From assembly GCA_013397455.1 (NCBI GenBank), contig VYZB01000271.1, positions 335,008 through 399,007 on the forward strand: a stretch of 64,000 bases of DNA, written 5' to 3'. Shown here piece by piece: positions 37,661-46,835 of this stretch. The position numbers and the translations under genes were made by a program. The DNA is from Crotophaga sulcirostris (Eukaryota > Chordata > Aves > Cuculiformes > Crotophagidae). The notes beneath the pieces are model-generated. The model did no database searches, was not told the DNA's origin, and saw only the letters and a program-made list of their open reading frames with translations. Positions within the stretch are counted from its first letter, which is position 1. Every line of letters starts with the position of its first letter.

Positions 37661-37832
37661 GTGGGACAGCCAGATGGACAGCCTTAGCTTTGGGCTGAGG
37701 TCTGTGGGACAGCCAGATGGACAGCTCTCTCTTTGGGCTGAGGTTTGTGGGGCAGTGGAAGGACAGCCCTAACTTTGGGCAGAGATTTGCGTGACAGCAG
37801 GATGGACAGCCCTATCTTTCGGCTGAGTTTGC
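37661..37832. repeat. 43-bp tandem repeat (4 units) in LINGO1 intron 1
   Basis: Units start at 37661, 37704, 37747 and 37791. They share GTGGGACAGCCAGATGGACAG followed by a CTTTGGGCTGAGGT half. The first two are nearly identical and the last two more diverged. Confidence 0.85.
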
Positions 37833-37924
37833 TGATGCAACGCAATTGTCCCAGCAACTGTTGGGACATGTGTGGTGGTTGCTGCAAAGACACGCATGGG
37901 TTGTTGACCTCAGCTCACACAGAA

Positions 37925-38290
37925 ATCACAATTTGAGTCATTTTTGGAAGGGCACCTCTTAATATCTGCCTCACCTTGAGGCATGAATATTCCTTTCTGA
38001 ACCAGCCAGAGGCAAATGGAAACGAGAAGTGATTTAAAGCTCATCTTAGCCCAGAATTTTCCAGCTTATTCATTGTCTTTCTCCCAAAGCTCTTCTGCGA
38101 CTCTGGCTATTAAGATTACGGATGTTTTTGTCAGGGATTGTATTTATCATGGATTTAAATTTAGCTGAGAACTAATAACATGTGAGGTGTGTCTAGACTT
38201 TTATTCTACGCAAGTGGGCTTGTCTCATCTTTAACGCCATGCAGATTTTGCTTTATTCATCTATCATTCTCTGCTTATATTTTATCCATC
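37925..38290. promoter_or_regulatory. AT-rich island in intron 1 (candidate conserved element)
   Basis: It begins 100 bp after the 43-bp repeat. It contains CATGAATATTCC, GATTTAAAGCTC, GGATTTAAATTTAGC (with an ATTTAAAT palindrome) and AACTAATAACATGTG. Low GC, unique, no ORF. Confidence 0.3.
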
Positions 38291-39458
38291 GACACCACAT
38301 TGCTCCCACCAACTCTGGCTGCTGTCCCTTCACCAAGGCCAGAAGGACAGGACTAAATGCGTTGGAGGTGCAGAGCCCTTCCTAATGGTGGAGAGGCCGA
38401 ATTTGGCCCAGGGAAGGTCAGGGCTGATGCGGTAGCTGTGCATGGGGCCCTGTGGCAGGATTCGGCTCCGCACTCGGCTGCACGCACGGGTAGAGCTGAG
38501 ATCTCAGTGCAGAATAGAGCCAAATAAGGCCGGCTGCCTGGCACTCTAATGAGCTAAAGTCTTTTCAGCCCTGCTATAATTAAGCCCCTCAGACTGTATT
38601 TTGTTTTGCATGCGGTGTTTTGCTTGCTTTGATGGCTTTCTCAGCACGGCTGTGAGGAGCGGGAATTGGTTTCTGAGAAACACGGGCCGAGAGCGAGCCG
38701 ACACGTGTTGGCAAGCAGGCGGTGGGAGCGGCAGGAGGAGGGGGCACTGCCAGCCCCACGCTGCCCACAGGTGGATGTGATGATGCTGGCATGGGCAACC
38801 CCTGGAAAAGCCTGAGGAGCAAACCCACGTGTAGCCCTTTGCCTGGGAACTGCCAACCAGTGGTGCCATCCCAGCGTGCTGGCACATCCCTCTGGCAGGT
38901 CCCGGCCCCAGGCACATCGTAATGGTAGTGACAGCCCCGATTGTATTTGTCAGGATGCCCAGCACCGTCAGCACGAGGGAGGTGATGACACGGGAGATGA
39001 TGAATTGTAAATACTGGGCAAATGGCTCTTTGCAGCCTGGCCTAAGCCCAAGTGAACCTACTGGAAATGCTTTCACTGGACTGGGAGGTGCTGGCCTGGG
39101 GATGGCAGGAGGGGGCTCAGCACCGCTGCCAGGGGAGCTGTGCAGGATCAACTCCTGGCACTGCAACCATTCACTTTGGGGGTGATGTGCCCCAGTGACC
39201 AGCCCCACTGCAGGGGGGCACAGAATGGGGATGGAGGACAGTGATTAGGGAGGGAAGCACCGGAGGATTGTTGTGGGAACTCTGGGACCTCACAGCCGGA
39301 TCATGTGGGGTGCCAAGACCTGGGGGTTTCTGAGATGGTGCTGGTGGATATTTTTATGGCGAGTCCATCATCCTTCATCCTTGCATCTTGCCAAGATATT
39401 TTTGGGGAACCAGAGTTATACTTGGGTCATATATCTATATGAAATGATGAAACAGATG

Positions 39459-39657
39459 CAATGGAAGTAATGCACAGCATGTGTACCAGACCCATAAATA
39501 GTGCCAGAGCTGGGAAGGTAATGCACAGGATATTTAGTGATGGATACAAACGGGGCCAATGGAAGTAATGTATTGAGTCTATTCAGCGATAGCCATAAAT
39601 AGCATTAGTGGAAGCAATGCAGAATGCACACATAACAATAGATATAAACACGGTCCG
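39459..39657. repeat. Degenerate tandem repeat, about 49-bp units (4) in intron 1
   Basis: A motif AATGGAAGTAATG followed by a CCATAAATAG-like element occurs at about 39460 and again 98 bp later. Between them a weaker half copy (GGTAATGCACAGG ... GATACAAACGG) gives a basic period near 49 bp. The array is old and diverged. It is AT-richer than its flanks. Confidence 0.6.
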
Positions 39658-40546
39658 GAGTAGCTGTACATCTAATATGCAATATTAATATGATTTGATC
39701 CCTCATAACAGCTTGAGCAACAAGGAAATAAATGCAGCTGAGGCAGAACAACAGGGAATGTTTGCTTCCGCTAGCTGATGGGCTGGAGTGGTTATGGGCT
39801 GGGGCACAAGCCAGACCATGACCCCCAAGTGGGTCTCCCAGCCCTCCCCAGGGAAGGCAGGACCTTTCCCAGCTGCAGCAGATGCTCTTACTCCCCAGAC
39901 CCCCCGTAGCACCTTGTCCCTCACATCAGGCTGCAGTTCGCTCTGCAGAGGGATACACTGACAGGTTGCTGTGTCTCAGGAGGAAACACTGTGGGTCTGC
40001 ACCTTGCAGGCAGGCACAGCAAGAGGCAAGGGAGTAACCTTGGGGGGACACCAAACTTGGGCTGCTGCGGAGCCTGGGGAGCGGGGAGGAAGGACACTGG
40101 TCCCATTGCTATTGCTCCCCGCTCGGACACCCCGCTCCCAGTTGACCCCAAGCAGGGTTCCCCCAGTTGCTCGATCCCACATTCAGCTCCTCTGCGTTTG
40201 CAAAGCAGCCTTTATATTCAGGCTCCATCTACAGGGAACTGAATAATTTCAAGAGCTTAAAATAGGATGTAGATAGATGTGTTTAGTATTAATTTTTTTT
40301 TAAGAAGCCGAGGAAGCAAGGTTTGTCTGACACAGATTCCTGAAGGTTTTCCACTCAAAGTCTGCACACGTTCAATCATCAAGTGGAAAGTTGGAGGGTG
40401 GGGAGAAGAGAAGGTCTTGTAGCTGAGGGGATGAATTTCACTTGGAAAATGAGAACCTCTGCAGTGCCTTTTGCCTTACCATCAGCTCTACCAGGACAGT
40501 AAAGCTTTTGCCATGGTTGTGCCCATTGTTTGCTCATGTCCACTTT

Positions 40547-40580
40547 GCTCTTTCTCTTCCCCATGTCACCTGCAGGTGAG
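40547..40580 (+). promoter_or_regulatory. LINGO1: LINGO1 splice acceptor with embedded donor-like motif
   Basis: A pyrimidine-rich run ends in CTGCAG at 40570-40575 and is followed directly by GTGAGA. The left side is a good 3' splice site. CAG|GTGAGA is itself close to a consensus 5' splice site, the layout known for recursive splice points. Here the acceptor opens the real coding exon, so the donor half is normally retained as codons Val-Arg. Confidence 0.7.
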
Positions 40581-42429
40581 AGATAGGATGGTAGCTGGGG
40601 AGGCGAGTATGCGCAGCCCAATCCTGGCCTGCTGGCAGCCGATTCTCCTCCTGATGCTGGGTTCCATCCTGTCTGGCTCTGCCACGGGCTGCCCGCCGCG
40701 CTGCGAGTGCTCTGCCCAGGAGCGCGCTGTCCTGTGCCACCGGAAGCGATTCATGGTCGTGCCGGAGGGGATCCCCACCGAGACCAGACTGCTGGACTTG
40801 GGCAAGAATCGCATCAAGACACTCAACCAGGATGAATTTGCCAACTACCCTCACCTGGAGGAGCTGGAGCTAAATGAGAACATTATCAGTGCCATTGAAC
40901 CTGGGGCTTTCAACAACCTCTTCAACCTCAGGACGCTGGGGCTCAGGAGTAACAGACTCAAGCTGATCCCCTTGGGGGTGTTTACTGGACTCAGCAACCT
41001 TACCAAGCTAGACATTAGTGAGAACAAAATTGTGATCCTCCTAGACTACATGTTCCAGGACTTGTACAACCTGAAGTCTTTGGAGGTGGGGGACAACGAC
41101 CTTGTCTACATCTCCCACCGGGCCTTCAGCGGTCTCAACAGCCTGGAGCAGCTGACCTTGGAGAAATGCAACCTGACCTCCATCCCTACAGAGGCCCTGT
41201 CTCACCTTCATGGCTTGATTGTGCTGCGGCTGCGTCATCTGAACATCAACACCATCCGGGATTACTCATTCAAGAGGCTGTACCGGCTCAAGGTCCTCGA
41301 GATCTCACACTGGCCCTACCTGGATACTATGACGTCCAACTGCCTCTATGGGTTGAACCTGACCTCCTTGTCCATCACCCACTGCAACCTGACATCCATC
41401 CCGTATGTGTCAGTGAGGCACTTGGTTTACCTCCGGTTCCTGAACCTGTCCTACAACCCCATTGTCACCATCGAGGGCTCCATGCTCCATGACCTGCTCA
41501 GGCTGCAGGAGATCCAGCTGGTGGGAGGGCAGCTCACCACAGTCGAGCCCTTTGCCTTCCGCGGCCTCAATTACCTGCGCATCCTGAATGTGTCAGGGAA
41601 TTTGCTGACCACCCTGGAGGAGTCGGCCTTCCATTCGGTGGGCAACCTGGAGACCCTCATCCTCGACAACAACCCCTTAGCCTGCGACTGTCGTCTGCTC
41701 TGGGTTTTCCGTCGGCGATGGAGGTTGAACTTCAACAAGCAGCAGCCCACCTGCTCCACCCCGGAATTCGTCCAGGGCAAGGAGTTCAAAGACTTCCCTG
41801 ACGTCCTCCTACCCAACTACTTCACCTGCCGCAGAGCGCGAATACGGGACCGCAAACCTCAGCAGATCTTCGTGGACGAAGGCCACACAGTCCACTTTGT
41901 CTGCCGGGCAGATGGGGACCCGCCCCCCACCATCATGTGGCTCTCTCCCCGAAAGCACCTCATCTCTACCAAAACCAACGGGCGGCTCACTGTCTTCCCT
42001 GACGGCACACTGGAGGTGCGCTACGCCCAGATCCAGGACAATGGCACCTACCTATGCATCGCCAGCAACGCGGGTGGCAACGACACCATGCTGGCCCACC
42101 TGCACGTGCGCAGCTACTCCCCAGACTGGCCCCATCAGCCCAACAAGACTTTCGCGTTCATATCCAACCAGCCCAACGAGAGCGATGCCAACAGCACGCG
42201 CGCCACCGTGCCTTTCCCCTTTGACATCAAGACTCTCATCATTGCCACCACCATGGGCTTCATTTCCTTCCTGGGCGTTGTACTCTTCTGTCTGGTGCTC
42301 CTCTTCCTGTGGAGCCGGGGGAAAGGCAACACCAAGCACAACATTGAGATTGAGTACGTGCCACGCAAGTCTGACGCAGGCATCAGCTCTGCCGATGCGC
42401 CGCGCAAGTTCAACATGAAAATGATTTAA
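40576..42429 (+). CDS. LINGO1: LINGO1, main coding exon (LRR and Ig domain Nogo receptor-interacting protein)
   Basis: LINGO1 is a type I membrane protein of neurons and oligodendrocyte precursors. It is known as a co-receptor in the NgR1/p75NTR or TROY complex and as a brake on myelination. Numbering from the ATG at 40588 (613 aa): signal peptide about 1-34 (hydrophobic [12 protein letters not shown]); LRR N-cap with Cys35, 39, 41 and 50; a run of about 11-12 leucine-rich repeats to about 350; LRR C-cap from about 356 with Cys366 and 368; Ig domain with Cys439 and Cys490 (DNGTYLC motif); transmembrane helix from about 549; a cytoplasmic tail of about 38 aa with EYVPRK (Tyr590) and the C-terminus KFNMKMI. 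Eleven N-glycosylation sequons are visible. The frame is intact, with stop TAA at 42427. The exon starts after the acceptor CAG at 40573-40575. Joined to ATG CAG at 23553 it encodes 619 aa; translation from 40588, which has a strong context (AGG ATG G), gives 613 aa. Mammalian forms are 620 and 614 aa. Identification is by protein similarity from memory. Confidence 0.98.
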   Translation: MRDRMVAGEASMRSPILACWQPILLLMLGSILSGSATGCPPRCECSAQERAVLCHRKRFMVVPEGIPTETRLLDLGKNRIKTLNQDEFANYPHLEELELNENIISAIEPGAFNNLFNLRTLGLRSNRLKLIPLGVFTGLSNLTKLDISENKIVILLDYMFQDLYNLKSLEVGDNDLVYISHRAFSGLNSLEQLTLEKCNLTSIPTEALSHLHGLIVLRLRHLNINTIRDYSFKRLYRLKVLEISHWPYLDTMTSNCLYGLNLTSLSITHCNLTSIPYVSVRHLVYLRFLNLSYNPIVTIEGSMLHDLLRLQEIQLVGGQLTTVEPFAFRGLNYLRILNVSGNLLTTLEESAFHSVGNLETLILDNNPLACDCRLLWVFRRRWRLNFNKQQPTCSTPEFVQGKEFKDFPDVLLPNYFTCRRARIRDRKPQQIFVDEGHTVHFVCRADGDPPPTIMWLSPRKHLISTKTNGRLTVFPDGTLEVRYAQIQDNGTYLCIASNAGGNDTMLAHLHVRSYSPDWPHQPNKTFAFISNQPNESDANSTRATVPFPFDIKTLIIATTMGFISFLGVVLFCLVLLFLWSRGKGNTKHNIEIEYVPRKSDAGISSADAPRKFNMKMI

Positions 42430-42880
42430 CCAGGCAACAATTTGCAAATAATAATGGTGGTTTTTTTTAAAAAAAAGAACAAATGAACAAATAAAATTAA
42501 TTAAAAAACAAACGTTGCTACAAACATACCGACCTCTCTCCTTCCACCATGCCCTCTGCCCCTGTCCAAACCCACTGCACCCGCACTGTCGGTCACCACC
42601 TCTTTCTCCTCCTCTTCTTCTTTATACCAGGAAAACATTCAGCTGATGTCTTCAGGACTCCTGTGTTTGTAAGGACTTTGTCTGATGGACTCTGGTGTCA
42701 GATATAATAATTCTGAAAGGGAATAACAACGGGGGGGGGCAAAAAAAAGAAAGAAAAAAGAAATAAAATCAATAAAAAGTTACGAACTTTCTTCTGTAAC
42801 TTTGATTTCAATAATTATGGATTTTTATGAAAACTTGAAATAATAAAAAAACCCTATTTCCTATAGATAGTTGGAATGCA
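42430..42880 (+). other. LINGO1: LINGO1 3' UTR with clustered polyadenylation signals
   Basis: AT-rich, A-tract-rich sequence follows the TAA. AATAAA hexamers occur at 42490-42495, 42762-42767, 42771-42776 and 42842-42847. A run of nine G (about 42731-42739) sits just before a long purine/A tract. The last signal, with T- and GT-containing sequence after it, would end the mRNA near 42860-42880. The exact cleavage site is inferred. Confidence 0.6.
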
Positions 42881-43214
42881 AAATCTTGACTTCTTGATCT
42901 GTCCAGTTCTGTATCTCTGGCCAGTGCTCACTTTATCACCTCAGAGGCATTTTCCAGCTGCCTCACTCAGAACAGCCACAGGCCAGACTGTCTCCTGCTG
43001 GTGCCAAAGGTTTGCACTCCCCTAAAAGGCATTTCCGTCTGGGTCTTGGACCTTGTGCTGCACCAAGAGGAGTTCGACTTTTTTCCCCAAGGACCGGCTG
43101 TGGTTTTTATTGCCAGTTCCCTGCCCACCCTCAAAACTGGGAGAGCAGGGCTGCAGCACTGATGTGTGTAGGCAGTTTGGAGCAGGGGGGTGTTGCTTGC
43201 CATCTGCACGGTGA

Positions 43215-43703
43215 GGACACAGCACAGGAAGGACATGAATCTGTTGGAGAGAGTCCAGAGGAGGCCATGAAGATGATCTGAAGGCTGGAGCAACTCCCAC
43301 ACGAGGACAGGCTGAGAGAGTTGGGGCTGTTCAGCCTGGAGAAGAGCAGGCTCCTGGGAGAGCTTAGAGCAGCCTCCAGTACTGAAAGAGGCTCCAGGAA
43401 AGCTGGGGAGGGGCTCTTGATCAGGGAGTGCAGGGATAGGACAAGGGGGAATGGTTTTAAGCTGAAAGAGGGGAGATTGAGATGAGATCTTAGGAAGAAA
43501 TGTTTTCCTATGAGGGTGGGGAGGCCCTGGCCCAGGTTTCCCAGAGAAGTGGTGGCTGCCCCATGCCTGGAGGTGTTCAAGGCCAGGTTGGATGAGGCCT
43601 TGAGCCCCCGATCCAGTGGGAGGTGTCCCTGCCCATGGCAGGGGGATGGAACTGGATGAGCTTTGAGGTTCCTTCCAACTCAAACCATTCTATGATTATA
43701 TGA
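43215..43703 (+). mobile_element. CR1 LINE 3' fragment just downstream of LINGO1
   Basis: It runs from ACAGCACAGGAAGGACATGA through GTTCAGCCTGGAGAAGAGC and the 3' UTR to CCATTCTATGATTATATGA. Main subfamily, about 350 bp past the last LINGO1 poly(A) signal and in the same orientation. Open frames on its minus strand are shadows. Confidence 0.93.
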
Positions 43704-46667
43704 AGGCATGAAGCCCCACCACAGGGCAATCTGCAGGGCAGGCAGCAGCTCGCGGGCTGAGAGCCATTGGGGCCAGGGATCCTACTGCCCCTTACCTGGG
43801 CAGAGAATCTTCTGCCTGCTGTTGCCAGCAGCACAGTGGTGTCTCCTCTCTGATGTTGTCTATTGTGCTGTTGACATCTGTCTCTGCAGGCAGGGATGCT
43901 GCAATTCCATCAGTGCCTGTGCTGGTAGCAATGCCTTGCCTGTCCAGATGCCCCTAGCCCCTGGTATCCAGAGGCCTGAGCAGCTCCAGCACTGCTCCCC
44001 ACCTGCCTGTAACAACTCCCATGGTGGTTTTCATACCTGACTGCTGGCAGCCTGATTCACAAGTACCTTCAGGCACATCCAAGGGGATGCAGCTTCCAGA
44101 CTCACAGGAGACCTTGTCTGGGAAAAAATAAAATTACATATGTGTATAAGCACATGCACCCAGAGACTGAACAAGAGGAGAACAGGTACAAGGCTGCAGC
44201 AGGGAGGTGATGCAGGCTGTAATGCGCTGGCCTATCACCAGGATGTCTGATCACCAGGCAGCAACCTCCTTTTGCTCAGCTCTGGTACCTGGGATCAGAT
44301 GGTCTGGGGTGTTTGTGTGTGTGTGTCTCTATTGTCTCAAGAGGAAAAAGAGAGAATCATGGGATAAACTGGTCCCCAGGTAGGGCTGTGCATCCCGTGG
44401 GGGAGAGGTGTGACAGTGCCAGCCTGCCCCGAGACCACAGTCACCTACAGCAGCACCTACAGCACGGCACAGGCTACAGAAAGCATCAGCATTAAAGGGT
44501 CGTACAGTGAATTAATTAAATGGAGCAAGTCAGGAGGGCAACCACAGAGGGAGAGAGTGAAATTAAAAGACAGAGAGCACTGGGGAAAGAGGTGGCACAA
44601 GTCAAGCTTCTAAAACAAGAGAAGCATCATCAGACCAGCTCAGCCATTCTCTGGCTGCTTTGTGCCAACTTTCCAACCCCCAGAGGGTGCAGAGCAGAGT
44701 GAAAGCTCATTTCCATGAGAGAAACCGGGCTGGTACAGTGGCTCAGGGACACCAGCACAGCCTGATGGCCTTTGGCTGTGCTGAAAGCACAGAACATCCC
44801 TCGGACAGGGCTAATATGGGCACTAAAATTTTTTATAAGCTTGCCTGAAGCAGTGGGTGTTTCCCAACCTTCCCAGCTGCCACCAGGACTGGTGGCACTG
44901 CACCAGCAAAATTACTGGCCTGGCCAGCCCCATCTCCAAGGTGGATGAGCTGAGATTTGCATGCTTGATTTGTAAAGCACTAAAGGAGTCTTCAGGGATT
45001 GAAGTCACTACAAGATGATAAAAAAGAAGCTACAGGACCCTGGAGTGCCAACAGGGAAAACAACGGGTTTGCTCTTCTTCTAGCAATGTGCCAGTCTCGA
45101 AGAACCAACCTGAAATATTTGTGCTTGGGGAAAGGGGGATTTTTTTGCTGGTTTCAGCTTTCTATTCATCTTCATATGAAACATTTTGTGTTTCTCCACA
45201 GCAGGTTTCAGGAGCTTTGATTTGTTAGTTTCTCATCTCTAACCTATCTTTCCTTTATAACTTTGAATCCAAAACATTTTTTAAAAGCCTTTTTTTTTCT
45301 TTTCCTTTTTAAAAGAACCAAAGCTTCTTTGCGAATTTCCCCTCCCACCACTGTTTAACCAACATTTCCAGTCAGCTAAACATGAAACTGCAAACAGCAA
45401 CACACAAAACTGGAGGCAGGCACGCTCGGCTCCACCTGCACCGCAGATCCTGCTCCGGGGGTTGTGAGCAGAGAAGGGGACTGAGGCCTCAGCCCTCCAA
45501 GGGAAGACACCAAGCTGAGTGCAGCCAAGAAAGCCACATACAGTGGCATGTTAGGTGCAGAAATGTCAGTTTGAGCCTTGTTGCCAGGACTGACAATAAC
45601 TCAATCAGTGGTTCAACAGACGGCAGAAAGGTGGAGGGGAGGGGGTCTCTGTTCCTGGACAGCTATTAACACAGGCAATCCAAAAGAGCTTCTTAATTGA
45701 CTCCTATTATCCTTTCTAATGCTGTAATTAAAGAGCTAATTCAACACACACAGATTAAAAAAAACATACTAATAACCAAGTCCAACAAGGCATTTGCAGC
45801 ACACTACAGTGTTCCAGCAATCAAAGGGAGGAATCAAGCCTTTCACTGTTGAAAAGAAGCTTTAAAAAAAGAAAAGAAGAGTGAAAATTATTTCTTTTCT
45901 GCATAACATCTCAGGCTATGCTAGCAGAGGACTTCTCCCAGCCTGGGACCTGCCATGCACCACCCATCCCCACATGTATCCCCAGCCCCACCTCCTCTGC
46001 CACTCAAAACCCTCCTGGGATACAGAGTTGTCTGCCCTGTGTCTGAGCTGCAGCTCCCAGTCCCTCATTAGCAACTTTGCCTGATGCTCCGTGGCACTGT
46101 TGCCTGCCACAGAGTTTATTATCCACCCTGATTTTTAATCTTCGATGCTTTGTGAACTGGATAATTCTTTTGCAGTCACTATGTGATTAAAACAGATGGA
46201 TGGAGCAGAAGAAGAGCATCTCAGAGTGGCCAGTATCCCAGTTCAACAATTTTCATGGCTGGTAAAGATGGGGGAAAAAAAATCCCAAAGAATAAACTCT
46301 TTTTCTCTCCTTTGCTGAAATTTACAGTGTGTTTCTTCTGCAGTTTAATCAGGACTGAGAGAGCAGGGGCTGGGTTCCAGAGTTGCTCTTGAGCTAACCA
46401 TGGACCGTGTGTCAGAGCCAGACAGTACTTTTTACTTTTTTCGTTTGAATAAGGATAAATACAAAGCACTCTATAAAACAGTTTAAAAGAGCTACCAAAA
46501 AAAAAACAGGAAAAGATTTATTCAGGGCATGCAGAGGAAACATGCCTTACGTCTTCTACTTCCAAGACTGGGAGTCCCACAGGGATCTCTGGAACAGGCA
46601 TCATGTGCTGGGAGGCAGCAGGGAGGAGCATAAGGGGTTATTCAGCACTTCCAGCCTGGGCACATAG
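43704..46667. other. Intergenic sequence downstream of LINGO1
   Basis: Unique sequence with a (TG)n run and AT-rich stretches (45230-45370, 45690-45880). No gene seen. Confidence 0.55.
44314..44326. repeat. (TG)n microsatellite, about 6-7 units
   Basis: A short TGTGTG run with no associated element. Confidence 0.8.
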
Positions 46668-46835
46668 ATTCATAGAATCGTTAAGTTTGGAAAAGAACTC
46701 TAAGATCATCAAGTCCAACCATCAGCCCAGCCCCACTGTGCCTACTAAACCATGTCCTGAAGTGCCACATGTTTTGAACACCTCCGGGGACAGTGACTCC
46801 ACCAATTCCCTGGGCAGCCTGTGCCCATCACCCAC
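46668..46835 (-). mobile_element. Old CR1 LINE 3' fragment, third subfamily
   Basis: ATTCATAGAATCGTTAAGTTTGG is followed by GATCATCAAGTCCAACCATC, then ACACCTCCGGGGACAGTGAC and CCTGGGCAGCCTGTGCC. The body resembles CR1 but is clearly diverged from the main group here. The left-hand limit is sharp; the right-hand limit is approximate. Confidence 0.82.

Larger units (their letters stand above)
34301..40546. other. Intron 1, 3' part
   Basis: Unique intron with the 43-bp and about 49-bp repeats and the AT-rich island at 37925. No exon recognised before the LINGO1 acceptor. Confidence 0.55.
23559..40575 (+). other. LINGO1: LINGO1 intron 1 (17.0 kb) between the two coding exons
   Basis: The donor is CAG|GTAAGC at 23556-23564. 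The acceptor is a pyrimidine-rich stretch (40547-40570) ending in CTGCAG at 40570-40575. The intron holds a 21-bp minisatellite at its 5' end, two CR1 copies, 43-bp and about 49-bp tandem repeats, and several AT-rich islands. No coding exon was recognised inside it. The exon after the acceptor begins GTGAGA, so the 3' end of the intron has the shape of a ratchet (recursive) splice point. Confidence 0.78.

Noticed and set aside
40471..40587. In-frame extension of LINGO1 from an ATG at 40471 (39 extra residues)
   Set aside because: It lies in the intron before a clear pyrimidine tract and AG acceptor, and its peptide has no likeness to any LINGO1 N-terminus.
41897..42447. Overlapping 173-codon plus frame and 131-codon minus frame inside LINGO1
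   Set aside because: They are shadows of the GC-rich LINGO1 coding sequence; the LINGO1 frame is clearly the real one.
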